Assembly (NCBI RefSeq): GCF_014190915.1
Contig: NZ_JACHVU010000013.1
Coordinates: forward strand, 85,184-149,183
Source of the DNA: Mycolicibacterium iranicum
GTDB lineage: Bacteria; Actinomycetota; Actinomycetes; Mycobacteriales; Mycobacteriaceae
Direction of reading: 5' to 3'
Length of the DNA stretch: 64,000 nucleotides
The first letter of the stretch is position 1; each line of letters begins with the position of its first letter. This document shows positions 23,378 to 32,535 of the stretch, in pieces. The translations under genes were made by a program, and so were the position numbers. The notes under the pieces are model-generated. The model saw nothing but the letters and a program-made list of their open reading frames with translations, did no database searches and was not told where the DNA came from.

Positions 23378-25000
23378 TCAGCCCACGAGCAGCCGGGAGG
23401 CTGCGCGGTTCAGCCGTCGGCGGGGCCATCCCAGAGGCCCGTCGGCGGCCAGCGCCGCCCGCGCTGCGTTGCGACCGCAGATCCCGTGAACTCCGCCCCC
23501 CGGCGGGGCTGCGGCGCTACCGAGAAAGACGTTGTCCAGCGGTGTCTGTGCCCGCCCCTGTCCGGGAAGGGGTCGAAAGATCAACTGCTGGAACAGCTGT
23601 GACGTGCCGCCGTTGACGGCACCGGCATGCAGGTTGGCGTCGCTGCGTTCCAGATCCGAGGGGCGCTGAATGACCTTACCGACGATATGATCGGCGAAGC
23701 CGGGGGCATGACGAGCCACCACGTCGTCGACCGCCTCCGACACTATGGCGGCCGAGGCGTCGTCGGTGAGGCCGCGGGGTAGATGCGTGTACGCCCAAGC
23801 GGATTCGGTGCCCGCCGGTGACCGGGTCGGATCGGCCGTCGTCATCTGACCGAAGAGCAGGAACGGATGTCGGGGCAGCGTGCCGGTGTTCAGGTCCGCC
23901 ATCCATCGGATGAGCCCCGCGTGGTCAGCGCCGAGGTGCACCGTCCCGGCCTCGTTCAGACTCTTCGAGCGCCAGGGGATCGGCGCGTCGAGTGCGTAGT
24001 TGATCTTGAGTACCGGGGTGTCCCAGACGAACCTGTCGAGATCGCGGGACCGGTGGGGTAGCACGTCGGGGGGAAGCAGTTGCTGATACAGCTGTGGGGC
24101 GGAGGTATTCGCGATCACGGCGCGTCGGCATCGCACCACGCTGCCGTCCGCGCACCGGACCGCGGTCGCGCGGTGTCCGCTCACGTCGATGCGCTCGACC
24201 CGTCGGCCGCAGTCGACGCGTGCGCCAGCGCTGGTCGCGCGGTGGACGAGGGCGCGCGTCAGTTCGCCCGCCCCGCCGACGGGAACGGGGAATCCTCCGT
24301 CCTGGGCCAGCATCATCATCAGGTAGCCCATGACCCCGCTGCCCGGCGCGTCGACCGGGACGTCGGCATGCATCGCGTTGCCCAGCAGGAGGAGCTGCGC
24401 GGCTTCGCCGTCGAAGAGGTGGCGCGCGAGCTCCCCGGCAGGTAGGAGCAGCAGGTGGGCCAGGCGCAGCGCCTCGGCAGATCCGATGCGGCGCAGCAGA
24501 TCCGCAGGGCCACGCACGGGCGGGAACGGGGCGAACAGGGTTTCGAGCAGAGGCCTCTTGATCCGCTGGAACAGCGCGCAGGCTTCGACCCAGCGATCGC
24601 CGTCGCCGGGCTGGCGCCGTTCGAATTCCGCTGTGGTGCGGTCGATGTCGCGGTAGATGACGGGTGCGTCGTCGTCCTCGGCGGATGAGGCGTGGCCGAC
24701 GACGGCGGGCGCATGGGTCCACCGCAGCCCGTGGTCCTCCAGGGACAGGGACGCCAGCGCGGGCGAGGCCGCCGAGAGCGGGTAGAACGCGCTGTAGAGG
24801 TCGCTGACGAACCCCGGGACCAGTTCGGCGCTGCGCACGGCGCCCCCGGGCTCGTTCTGCGCCTCCAGCACCACGACGTCCCAGCCCGCGTCGGCGAGCA
24901 GGGCTGCGGCGACGAGTCCGTTGTGGCCCCCGCCGATCACGACGGCGTCGGCTGTTTCGCTGCCGGCCCCGTTTACGGTGCCGGGGGTGTCAGACGTCAT
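23378..25000 (-). CDS. NAD(P)/FAD-dependent oxidoreductase, phytoene-desaturase (CrtI)-like
   Basis: A 540-residue flavoprotein. The N-terminal dinucleotide-binding motif is DAVVIGGGHNGLVAAALLADAGWDVVVLEAQNEPGGAVRS in character (GGGHNG at about 23-28, Glu near 46). Mid-protein segments ELTRALVHRATSAGARVDCG and a C-terminal FLGSAAAPPGGGVHGICGRN-type loop match carotenoid desaturase/isomerase relatives. No phytoene synthase gene is near, so a carotenoid role is not supported. It overlaps the upstream SRPBCC gene by 11 bp and is probably co-translated with it. Confidence 0.8.
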   Translation of the reverse strand: MTSDTPGTVNGAGSETADAVVIGGGHNGLVAAALLADAGWDVVVLEAQNEPGGAVRSAELVPGFVSDLYSAFYPLSAASPALASLSLEDHGLRWTHAPAVVGHASSAEDDDAPVIYRDIDRTTAEFERRQPGDGDRWVEACALFQRIKRPLLETLFAPFPPVRGPADLLRRIGSAEALRLAHLLLLPAGELARHLFDGEAAQLLLLGNAMHADVPVDAPGSGVMGYLMMMLAQDGGFPVPVGGAGELTRALVHRATSAGARVDCGRRVERIDVSGHRATAVRCADGSVVRCRRAVIANTSAPQLYQQLLPPDVLPHRSRDLDRFVWDTPVLKINYALDAPIPWRSKSLNEAGTVHLGADHAGLIRWMADLNTGTLPRHPFLLFGQMTTADPTRSPAGTESAWAYTHLPRGLTDDASAAIVSEAVDDVVARHAPGFADHIVGKVIQRPSDLERSDANLHAGAVNGGTSQLFQQLIFRPLPGQGRAQTPLDNVFLGSAAAPPGGGVHGICGRNAARAALAADGPLGWPRRRLNRAASRLLVG

Positions 25001-25469
25001 TCGAGGTGCGGCGCTCGGCCATGGCGGCCAGCCGCCAGGTGGTCTCGCGATTGCGGGGGAAGACCGCGGCCAGGGACAGCGAGTGGGGCAGCCACTTCAT
25101 CGGCGCGGACACCGGCACCTCGGACATCTCGATGACGCACCCGCCGTTGTCGAGATCCTGCAGTCGTAGCGTGATTCGGGCCTTGCCGAAAGGCCGGCCG
25201 TTGGCGACCAGCACCAGTTCGCGCTCCGGAACCGAGGATTCGACGACGGTGTTGTCGTTGATCACCGCGGGCCACACACCGATGGAGTGGTGGATGGTGC
25301 TCCCGGGCTGCGGCCAGTTCGGGTCGACGGCGCGCATTCTGCTGTTGCCGACGACCCACTGCGAGTAGGTCCAGCCGTCGGCGATCACGTCCCAGACACG
25401 CTGCCGTGATGCAGACGTCTCGCGCCGGACGATGGGTGTGTCGTTGATCTCGGGCGGTTCTGTCGTCAC
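24990..25469 (-). CDS. SRPBCC-family protein
   Basis: A 159-residue START-like fold: IVRRETSASRQRVWDVIADG (13-32), the VVGNSRMRAVDPNWPQPGST loop and PVSAPMKWLPHSLSLAAVFP near the C-terminal helix. It is the first gene of a two-gene operon with the FAD oxidoreductase (11-bp overlap). That pairing suggests it binds or presents the same hydrophobic substrate (inference). Start ATG 25469. Confidence 0.75.
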   Translation of the reverse strand: MTTEPPEINDTPIVRRETSASRQRVWDVIADGWTYSQWVVGNSRMRAVDPNWPQPGSTIHHSIGVWPAVINDNTVVESSVPERELVLVANGRPFGKARITLRLQDLDNGGCVIEMSEVPVSAPMKWLPHSLSLAAVFPRNRETTWRLAAMAERRTSNDV

Positions 25470-25578
25470 CCGACGCGGCTACCCCGCGTGGCGTCCGGCA
25501 AACACCAGGACGGGCACGGATCACGGCCGGGGTCGTGCGTGCTTCGATGAGGCGTCCAACTGCAGGAGGTGACACGGT

Positions 25579-26421
25579 ATGGCGCAGCGCTCTGAAGCGG
25601 TCTGGCTGGCCGACGTCCTGCGCGCAGAAGGCGTCGAGGTCGTCGAGTTCCCCGGCTGGCGGCAGCGGGGGCACGGCGATTTCAAGGACATCCGCGGCGT
25701 GATGGTGCACCACACCGGCTCGGACAACGCGACCGCAGCATCGATCGCCCACGGCCGCCCCGACCTGCCCGGCCCGCTGTCTCAACTGCACATCGCACGG
25801 GACGGCACGGTGACCGTCGTCGCGGCGGGCGTCGCGTGGCACGCCGGGGTCGGCATGTATCCGTGGCTGCCCACGAACATGGGCAACTGGCACACCATCG
25901 GCATCGAGTGCGCCAACTCCGGGACATCACCGACTGCGCCGCATCGCCGCCATTGGCCCGACGCGCAGTACTTCGCCATGGTCGACAGCTGCGCGGCGAT
26001 CAGCCGCCGGCTCGGTATACCGGCGAGCCGCACCATAGGTCACAAGGAATACGCGGGACGCGCGCAGGGCAAATGGGACCCCGGTGCGATCGACATGGAC
26101 CGGCTGCGCCTTGACATCGCGGCGCGAATCGGTGCTGTCCCAAGCGGTCCGACCCCCCGCCCGCCGGTTCCGGTGGGGGAGTACGCCGACGTCCTGCTGT
26201 CCCGGGGATCCACCGGCCCACAGGTCGCCGAACTGCAACGGCGCCTCAAGTTCGCCTATGCCGCGTACGCGGGAGAATTGGACATCGACGGTGTGTTCGG
26301 CCCGCTGACCGAGGCCGCAGTCCGCGAATTCCAGCGCCGGACACCTGGATTGACCGTTGACGGTATCGTCGGGCCGGCCACCGCGGCGGCGTTGCGACTG
26401 CGTCTCGTCACACCGATGTGA
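25579..26421 (+). CDS. N-acetylmuramoyl-L-alanine amidase with peptidoglycan-binding domain
   Basis: A 280-residue two-domain protein. The amidase-2/PGRP domain (about 15-180) has the first zinc ligand region in VMVHHTGS and the last in GHKEYA and KWDPG, with WHAGV and CAN-x-G-like motifs between. The C-terminal peptidoglycan-binding repeat (about 205-275) reads SRGSTGPQVAELQRRLKFAY and ends with DGIVGPATAAAL. No signal peptide is visible, as in phage lysins and mycobacterial Rv3594-like proteins. Strong Shine-Dalgarno AGGAGGTGA, 6 bp before the ATG. It overlaps the convergent oxidoreductase gene by 14 bp. Confidence 0.85.
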   Translation: MAQRSEAVWLADVLRAEGVEVVEFPGWRQRGHGDFKDIRGVMVHHTGSDNATAASIAHGRPDLPGPLSQLHIARDGTVTVVAAGVAWHAGVGMYPWLPTNMGNWHTIGIECANSGTSPTAPHRRHWPDAQYFAMVDSCAAISRRLGIPASRTIGHKEYAGRAQGKWDPGAIDMDRLRLDIAARIGAVPSGPTPRPPVPVGEYADVLLSRGSTGPQVAELQRRLKFAYAAYAGELDIDGVFGPLTEAAVREFQRRTPGLTVDGIVGPATAAALRLRLVTPM

Positions 26422-28651
26422 CCTGAACGGGGATTCCGTTGAGTGCGCCGTTACCCGACGGTTCGTCGAGAAAATCCGGGGGGGACAGGACGTTGGTGTT
26501 CACCCCCGGCGCCTCGTTCGCCACGGCGAGGCGGGTGCCCTCCTTGCCGTGGCCCCACCCGTGCGGCATCGACACGACGCCCGGCTTGATGGCCTCGGTG
26601 ACCTCCACGGGCACCTCGATGCACCCGCCGGACGACCTGACCGCGGCCATGTCCCCGTCGGTGAGACCGCGGCGCCGCGCGTCGTCGCGGTGAATCAGCA
26701 GCGTGCACCGATCCCGGCCTTTCATCAACGGTCCGACGTTGTGCAACCAGGAGTTGTTGGAACGCAGGTGGCGACGACTTACCAACACCAACTCTTCGGG
26801 TGCGCGGGTGAGCCGGCTCGCGAGCCGCGGCAGATCGTCGAGAAGATAGCGCGGCGCCAGCCGGATCTTGCCGTCGGCGGTCCCGAGGACCTCGGGGACC
26901 CGCGACACCATGGGGCCGTAGTTGATCCCGTTCGGCATCGACTTCAGCTTCGTCAGGGTCAACCCGTCGGGGTTGTCTCCGTAGCGGTCGCCGAACGGGC
27001 CGGTCCGAAGCGTCAGGTCCAGGGTCCGCTCGGGCCCGCCATGGTCGTAGTGGGCGCGGATCTCGGCTCCGTCGAGGCCCTGGGTGAAGCACATGTAGTC
27101 GAAGAATCCATCGTCGATGGCCGCGATATCGACCTCCTCGGCCGGTGTGCCGGTACACAATCCGGTGAGCCGGATCAGGATCTCCCATTCGTCGGGCGCC
27201 GCCGGATCCGGCTTGGCGAACACCGGCGGCGAATAGTTCGCGATGCTGTTGATCGCGAAGTTCAGGATCAGATCGTCATGGTGCGGCTGTTCCAGCGGTG
27301 AGCATCCCGGCAGGATGACATCGGCGTGCCGCGTGGTCTCGTTGAGCCACAGGTCGACCGAGATCATCGCTTCCAGACCGGGCAGCGCCTCGTCGAGCCG
27401 GTGACCGCCGGGCGTGGACAGCACAGGATTGCCGGCGACGGTGATCAGCGCCTTGATCTGGCCCTCGCCCGGGGTGGCGATCTCCTCGGCCAGGCAGGAA
27501 ACCGGGACCTGGCCGAGCACCTCCTTGGCGCCGCGGACGCGGGTCCGGTAACGGCCGAAATCCGGTGCGCCGTCCTCCAGTCCGGGGATCGGCTGCGCCG
27601 TGATCGTCCACGCGGCCGGCGTCGGGAACATCGCACCGCCCGGCACGTCGAAATGACCTGTCAGGATGTTGACCACGTCGACCAGCCAACTCGCCAGGCT
27701 GCCGAACTCCTGGTTGCACGTACCTATCCGGCCGTAGACGACGGCGCGGGGAGTTCCTGCCAGTTCCCTGGCCAGTGCCCTGATGCGTTCGGCGCAGATG
27801 CCGGTCGCGTCGGCGACGCGCTCCGGTGGCCAGTCGGCGACGACATCGCGCACCGTGTCCAGGCCGTCGAGGTGCGGTGCCAGTGTGCCGACGTCGACGA
27901 GGTCTTCAGCGAACAGGGTGTGCGAGATGGCCAGCAGCAGTGCAGCATCCGAGCCGGGGGTGATCGGTAGCCACTCGTCGGCGCGCTCTGCGGTGGCGGT
28001 CCGCACCGGATCGATGACGATCACCCGCCCGCGTGCGCGGATGGCCCCGAGGAGACCCATGATGTTCGGCGCGGCCAGGAGCGATCCCTGCGACGCTGCC
28101 GGGTTGGCACCCATCACGACGAGCAGATCGGTGCGTTCGATGTCGGGCACCGGGAACGTCCACCAGCCGCCGTACATCAGATGGGATGAGAGGTTCTTCG
28201 GCCACTGGTCGACGGTGCCGGGCGAATAGGTGATCGGCATACCGGACAGACCGAGGAGGATTCCGGCGTATCGGGCCAGCGAAAACGAGTGTGCGAGCGG
28301 GTTTCCGGTGTACGCGGTCACCGCGCCGATACCGTATGTGTCGATGACGGGGGCGAGCAGCTCGGTGCACCGGCGAAACGCGGTGTCCCAGTCCACCTCA
28401 TACCATTGCCCGTCGACCTTGATCATCGGCCGGCGGATGCGATCGGGGTCCTCGTGCAGTGAGCCCAGAGAGGCGCCCTTCGGGCAGATGTGACCGCGGC
28501 TCCACGTGTCGTCCCTGTTCGGGCGGATGCCGGCGACGTGACCGTCTCGGACCTGAATCTCCAGACCGCACATGGCTTCACACAGGGGGCAGGTGTAGAG
28601 ATGGAGCCCGTCTTCCCCGACCGCTGCCAGCTGCCTGGTGTCTTCTGTCAT
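26408..28651 (-). CDS. Molybdopterin-dependent oxidoreductase (formate dehydrogenase/nitrate reductase family)
   Basis: A 747-residue enzyme starting at ATG 28651. Cys21, Cys24, Cys28 and Cys56 form the N-terminal [4Fe-4S] site (C-P-L-C-E-A-M-C and SRGHICPKG). The bis-MGD fold follows, with MGANPAASQGS and the C-terminal molydopterin domain SMPHGWGHGKEG. Where formate dehydrogenases have Cys or selenocysteine, this protein has SPGTVDQWPKN, so Asp or Ser may bind molybdenum. No redox partner gene or FdhD homologue is adjacent. It is divergent from a TetR gene and is probably its target. Substrate unknown. Confidence 0.85.
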   Translation of the reverse strand: MTEDTRQLAAVGEDGLHLYTCPLCEAMCGLEIQVRDGHVAGIRPNRDDTWSRGHICPKGASLGSLHEDPDRIRRPMIKVDGQWYEVDWDTAFRRCTELLAPVIDTYGIGAVTAYTGNPLAHSFSLARYAGILLGLSGMPITYSPGTVDQWPKNLSSHLMYGGWWTFPVPDIERTDLLVVMGANPAASQGSLLAAPNIMGLLGAIRARGRVIVIDPVRTATAERADEWLPITPGSDAALLLAISHTLFAEDLVDVGTLAPHLDGLDTVRDVVADWPPERVADATGICAERIRALARELAGTPRAVVYGRIGTCNQEFGSLASWLVDVVNILTGHFDVPGGAMFPTPAAWTITAQPIPGLEDGAPDFGRYRTRVRGAKEVLGQVPVSCLAEEIATPGEGQIKALITVAGNPVLSTPGGHRLDEALPGLEAMISVDLWLNETTRHADVILPGCSPLEQPHHDDLILNFAINSIANYSPPVFAKPDPAAPDEWEILIRLTGLCTGTPAEEVDIAAIDDGFFDYMCFTQGLDGAEIRAHYDHGGPERTLDLTLRTGPFGDRYGDNPDGLTLTKLKSMPNGINYGPMVSRVPEVLGTADGKIRLAPRYLLDDLPRLASRLTRAPEELVLVSRRHLRSNNSWLHNVGPLMKGRDRCTLLIHRDDARRRGLTDGDMAAVRSSGGCIEVPVEVTEAIKPGVVSMPHGWGHGKEGTRLAVANEAPGVNTNVLSPPDFLDEPSGNGALNGIPVQVTSV

Positions 28652-28676
28652 CGAGCCCACCCCGTCCGCCGCAGTA

Positions 28677-28719
28677 GTTACCGGCTGTAACGACAATTGG
28701 TATGCCACACTGTAACGAC
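28677..28719. promoter_or_regulatory. Candidate TetR operator between the molybdo-oxidoreductase and TetR genes
   Basis: A perfect inverted repeat, GTTAC-CGGCT-GTAAC (28677-28691), is followed by a second copy of CTGTAACGAC (28685-28694 and 28710-28719). The arrangement covers the 91-bp divergent region, so binding would affect both genes. Confidence 0.55.
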
Positions 28720-28742
28720 CTCCGGGGCAGAAGGGAACGGCA

Positions 28743-29390
28743 ATGGAGCACAGATCCCGCACATCGCCGCTCCGCGACACCGATTCGCCGTCGCTTCGGA
28801 ATGCCGGGCGCCGGCACCACGGTTCCCGCCGCGACCCTGCGATCAACGACGCAGTCCTCGAAGCCACGCGCACGCTCCTGGTGACCCGTGGTTACTCGGC
28901 GACGTCCATCGATCTGATCGCGGCGACGGCCAAAGTCAGTCGCCCGGCGATCTACCGGCGGTGGCGGTCCAAGGCCCACCTCATCCATGAGGCGGCGTTC
29001 CCGGATCTGGGTCCGGCCCCGTGCGAAGACGACATCGCCGCCGAGGTCGCCAGGCTGTGCCGGGGAGCGCTCATGATGTACGCCGATCCCGTTGTCCGCG
29101 AAGCAGTTCCGGGTCTACTCCACGATCTGCGTCTCGAACCTGCGATGCGCAGGCTGATCAACGACCGTCTGGAGGCCGCCGCGCGGCGCCAGCTCGCCGA
29201 GCAATTGGCTCACGGAGTCGACTCCGGTGAGGTCCGTCCCTCCGTCGACGCGGATTCGGTGATGGACGTGGTCGCCGGCGCCGCGTGGTACGCGGTGTGC
29301 GTGCGGAAGGTGACGGACATCGAGTCCGCCGCAGAGCGCATGGCCGATCTGGTCCTGCGTGGCGTGCTCGCCACGCCGGAGAATGACTAG
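28743..29390 (+). CDS. TetR-family transcriptional regulator
   Basis: A 215-residue repressor. The DNA-binding domain begins after an Arg-rich N-terminus: AVLEATRTLLVTRGYSATSI (about 37-56), then RPAIYRRWRSKAHLIHEAAF near residues 67-87. The C-terminal domain is all helical. It is divergent from the molybdopterin oxidoreductase gene with a perfect operator in the gap, and its stop overlaps the epimerase stop by 4 bp. It resembles the TetR at 43587 (IYRRW-x-SK-x-HL-x-HEA). Confidence 0.88.
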   Translation: MEHRSRTSPLRDTDSPSLRNAGRRHHGSRRDPAINDAVLEATRTLLVTRGYSATSIDLIAATAKVSRPAIYRRWRSKAHLIHEAAFPDLGPAPCEDDIAAEVARLCRGALMMYADPVVREAVPGLLHDLRLEPAMRRLINDRLEAAARRQLAEQLAHGVDSGEVRPSVDADSVMDVVAGAAWYAVCVRKVTDIESAAERMADLVLRGVLATPEND

Positions 29391-30376
29391 AGCCTGCCGA
29401 CGTCCCGCAGGCCTTCGAGGGTGTCGGTGATGGTCTCGGCGGGATCGCGCTGGATCAGCCCGAAGTCGCGCTCGCTCGGCCCGTCGTCGGACGCGGGCAT
29501 CTGCGTGTAGTACTGCATCGCAGCCGAATTGATCGGCGTCTCGAACGGCAGGTACGGGCCCACCACGTCGAACAGACGTCCCGCACTGCGCAGGGCCACA
29601 TCGGGGACCGGGATCACCGCCAGTGACCTGCCGGCCGCGGTGCCGATCATCGATGCCAGGTCGGACACCGGAACCCGCCGGCCGCCGGCCATGTACCGGC
29701 GCGGGCCGCGGCCCGGCTCGAGCAGGGCGACATGCAGCGCGGCCAGATCGCGGACGTCGATGACGATCCACGCGGCGCTGCGCCCGGGAACCGCGAACAT
29801 CTTCACCGATGCCTCGACGCCTTCGGCCGCCTCGCCGAACTGGTCGCCGGCCGGTGGGCCCAGCACCATTCCGGGGTAGGTGATGTTGACCGGGGCGCCA
29901 GCGTCCTGCAACCCGCGGGCGTAGGCCTCGACGGCAGCCTTCGATCGGCCGTACCCGTCGCTGCCGCCCACCACGGGAAGGTCGGCGTGCAGCACGTCGA
30001 GGTCCGGCCGGAACAACGCCGTGAAGCTGGACACGTGGACGATCGGGTCGATGCCTGCTTTGACGGCGCCCCCCAGGATGTTGCGGGCCCCTTCGAGGTT
30101 GGTGTGCAGCATCTCGTCGGCGCGACTGGGGTCGGTCGACACCATTGCCGCACAATGGATCACGGCGTCGCAGCCGTCGAGGGCAGCCGCTGTGGCCTCG
30201 CCGTCGGCGATGTCGCCGACCACATGGTCGGTGATGTCGGCGTCGATCTGCGCGGCGCTGGTATTCAAGCGGTCGGGATTGCGGACGAGAAAGCGAACGT
30301 GGTGTCCGGCGTCCTGGACCGCCTTGGCCGTCCACGCCCCGACGAACCCTGTGCCACCTGTGATCAGTACTTTCAT
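29387..30376 (-). CDS. NAD-dependent epimerase/dehydratase-family protein (extended SDR)
   Basis: A 329-residue extended short-chain dehydrogenase starting at ATG 30376, with GGAGGGG upstream. The nucleotide-binding motif is TGGTGFVG (7-14), followed by VIHCAAMVSTDPSR and active-site YGRSKAAVE (Tyr-x-x-x-Lys). MVLGPPAGD is the substrate-side loop. Such enzymes reduce or epimerise sugars, lignan or steroid-like substrates. It is convergent with the TetR gene and divergent from the kinase-fusion gene. Confidence 0.85.
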   Translation of the reverse strand: MKVLITGGTGFVGAWTAKAVQDAGHHVRFLVRNPDRLNTSAAQIDADITDHVVGDIADGEATAAALDGCDAVIHCAAMVSTDPSRADEMLHTNLEGARNILGGAVKAGIDPIVHVSSFTALFRPDLDVLHADLPVVGGSDGYGRSKAAVEAYARGLQDAGAPVNITYPGMVLGPPAGDQFGEAAEGVEASVKMFAVPGRSAAWIVIDVRDLAALHVALLEPGRGPRRYMAGGRRVPVSDLASMIGTAAGRSLAVIPVPDVALRSAGRLFDVVGPYLPFETPINSAAMQYYTQMPASDDGPSERDFGLIQRDPAETITDTLEGLRDVGRL

Positions 30377-30545
30377 CTGCCCCTCCGTCGACGCCGAGTC
30401 GCAGGCTACCCGCAGTCGGCGCCGGGTACACACAGCGCGAATCGCGGTTAGTTGACGGCCGTCAAGAAATTTCCTCGATGTGCGCGTCGGCGGCACTGCG
30501 GTGCTATACGTTGGCCGGGTGTGCCCGTCGACGCGTCCACAGCTG

Positions 30546-32528
30546 ATGGAGAAGCCCGCTGATCTGACTGCCGAGTGGCTGACGTCGGCGATCGGAGAGG
30601 GGACCGTCGGGGACTTCACGGTCGACCGGATCGGCACCGGACAGATGAGTGAGTGCTACCGCGTCACGCTGAACTACCTCGACGGCGCAGGACCGCCCTC
30701 GGTGGTACTGAAGGTCGCGGCGGCCGACCCGAGCAGTCGGCAGACCGGGTTGGCGATGGGCCTCTACCAACGGGAGGTCGGCTTCTACACCGACATCGCG
30801 CCGGGTCTCGGCGGACCGGTCGCACCCTGCCACCACGCCGCGTACGACCCGGAGAGCGGCGCGTTCGACCTGCTGCTCGGGGATGCTGCCCCCGCGACCG
30901 TCGGCGACGAGATCCGCGGCGCCACAGTGGAACAGGCGCGGCTGGCACTGACTCAGCTCGGCCTCGTGCACGGGCCGCTGCTCGGCGACCCGGCGATGGA
31001 GGGTGTGGACTGGATCAACCGGGAGTCGCCGGTCAACCAGGGGTTGATCACCGCGCTGTACGCCGGCTACATCGACCGCTATCAGGACCGCATCGCACCA
31101 CAGCACCGTCATGTCTGCGAGCGACTGGTCGAGTCGTTCGACGCGTACCTCGCCGCCGAGGCGGACAGCGGCGGAGTCCGTGGGCTGATCCACGGCGATT
31201 TCCGCCTCGACAACATGCTGTTCGGCCAGGACGGCGCGGACCGCCCACTCACGGTGGTGGACTGGCAGACCGTCACCTGGGGCCCGGCCTTCACCGATGT
31301 CGCGTACTTCCTAGGTGGGTCGCTCCCCACCGAGCAGCGTCAAACGCACTACGCAGAACTGCTCGGGGCCTATCACGAAGCGCTCGGGCCCGAGTCGGGT
31401 GTCACCGTCGAGGACGTGCGCGAAGGCGTTCGTCATCAGAGCTTTTTCGGTGTGCTCATGGCGATCGTGTCCCCGATGCTCGTCGAGCGCACCGACCGCG
31501 GCGACGAGATGTTCATGGCCATGATCGCCCGGCACTGCCAGCACGTTCTCGACACCGATGCGCTTTCCATCCTCCCGGCGCCGACGACACCGGAGCCCCT
31601 GCAGCCCGGCGACGAGGACGAGGGCCGGCATGCAGCGACCGACGAGCCGCTGTGGAGTGAGAGCTGGTACTTCGACTTCGCCGACGCCGGGCAGGGCGTC
31701 GGCGGCTGGATCCGGCTGGGGCTCATCCCGAATCAGGGTCACGCCTGGATCAATGTGCTGCTGTGCGGCCCCGGTATGCCGACCCTGGCTGCGGTCGACG
31801 TCGCCGCGCCGCTCCCGGATGACCACACCCGCGCACAGGGGGACGGGATCCAGCTGGTGCAGGAGGCGACCGCTGCACTGAAGACCTACCGGGTCGCTGT
31901 GCAGGCGCACGCCCAGGAGTACGACGATCCCGGTGCGCTGCTGCGTGGGGAGAAGGGGCGGCCCGCCGACCTCGTCATGGACCTCACGTGGACCACCGCC
32001 GGGCAGCCTTACCAGTACCGGGTGTCGCCCCGGTACGAAATCCCCTGCACGGTCACGGGATCCGTCACTGCCCAGGGCCGCACCTGGGAACTGCAGGACG
32101 TGCCCGGTCAGCGGGACCACTCCTGGGCGGCGCGAGACTGGTGGAGCATGGACTGGGTGTGGAGTGCCCTGCACCTCGACGACGGCACCCACGTCCACGG
32201 AGTCGAGATCCTCATCCCCGGCGCGCCGCCGCTCTCGGCCGGCTACGTCCAACGCGACGGGGAAGCGCTGGTGGAACTGTCCACCGTGCGGGCGCGAACA
32301 CTGTTCGGCGACAACGGATTGCCGGTCTCCGCCGAACTCGACTACCTCCCGGCGGGTGTCACGGCGGCCATCGACGTGCAGGGCCACGCCCCGGTCGGAC
32401 TCACGTCAGCGGACGGGCGGGTGAGCCAGTTCCCGCGGGCCTGGGGAAGTGTCACCACCGCCGACGGGCGCACCGGGATCGGTTGGATCGAATGGAATCG
32501 GAACCAGCCCGACCGCGACCCGGGCTGA
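30546..32528 (+). CDS. Kinase-like phosphotransferase fused to a CrtC-like (DUF7064/7065-type) domain
   Basis: A 660-residue two-domain protein starting at ATG 30546 (GTG 30519 would add nine residues). Residues 1-345 are an aminoglycoside/ecdysteroid-kinase-like fold: Lys56 in the N-lobe, catalytic HGDFRLDN (216-223) and metal-binding VVDWQT with Asp239. Residues about 360-660 form a beta-rich domain (DEPLWSESWYFDFADAGQGV; RDHSWAARDWWSMDWVWSAL; EWNRNQPDR) resembling the hydroxyneurosporene-synthase-like DUF7064/7065 proteins, related to the 42.4-43.5 kb protein. Kinase plus this domain implies two activities on one small molecule (inference). Confidence 0.75.
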   Translation: MEKPADLTAEWLTSAIGEGTVGDFTVDRIGTGQMSECYRVTLNYLDGAGPPSVVLKVAAADPSSRQTGLAMGLYQREVGFYTDIAPGLGGPVAPCHHAAYDPESGAFDLLLGDAAPATVGDEIRGATVEQARLALTQLGLVHGPLLGDPAMEGVDWINRESPVNQGLITALYAGYIDRYQDRIAPQHRHVCERLVESFDAYLAAEADSGGVRGLIHGDFRLDNMLFGQDGADRPLTVVDWQTVTWGPAFTDVAYFLGGSLPTEQRQTHYAELLGAYHEALGPESGVTVEDVREGVRHQSFFGVLMAIVSPMLVERTDRGDEMFMAMIARHCQHVLDTDALSILPAPTTPEPLQPGDEDEGRHAATDEPLWSESWYFDFADAGQGVGGWIRLGLIPNQGHAWINVLLCGPGMPTLAAVDVAAPLPDDHTRAQGDGIQLVQEATAALKTYRVAVQAHAQEYDDPGALLRGEKGRPADLVMDLTWTTAGQPYQYRVSPRYEIPCTVTGSVTAQGRTWELQDVPGQRDHSWAARDWWSMDWVWSALHLDDGTHVHGVEILIPGAPPLSAGYVQRDGEALVELSTVRARTLFGDNGLPVSAELDYLPAGVTAAIDVQGHAPVGLTSADGRVSQFPRAWGSVTTADGRTGIGWIEWNRNQPDRDPG

Positions 32529-32535
32529 CCGGTTG

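Noticed and set aside
23378..25000. Carotenoid biosynthesis gene crtI
   Set aside because: No phytoene synthase or other carotenoid genes are nearby; the FAD fold is broader than carotenoid desaturases.
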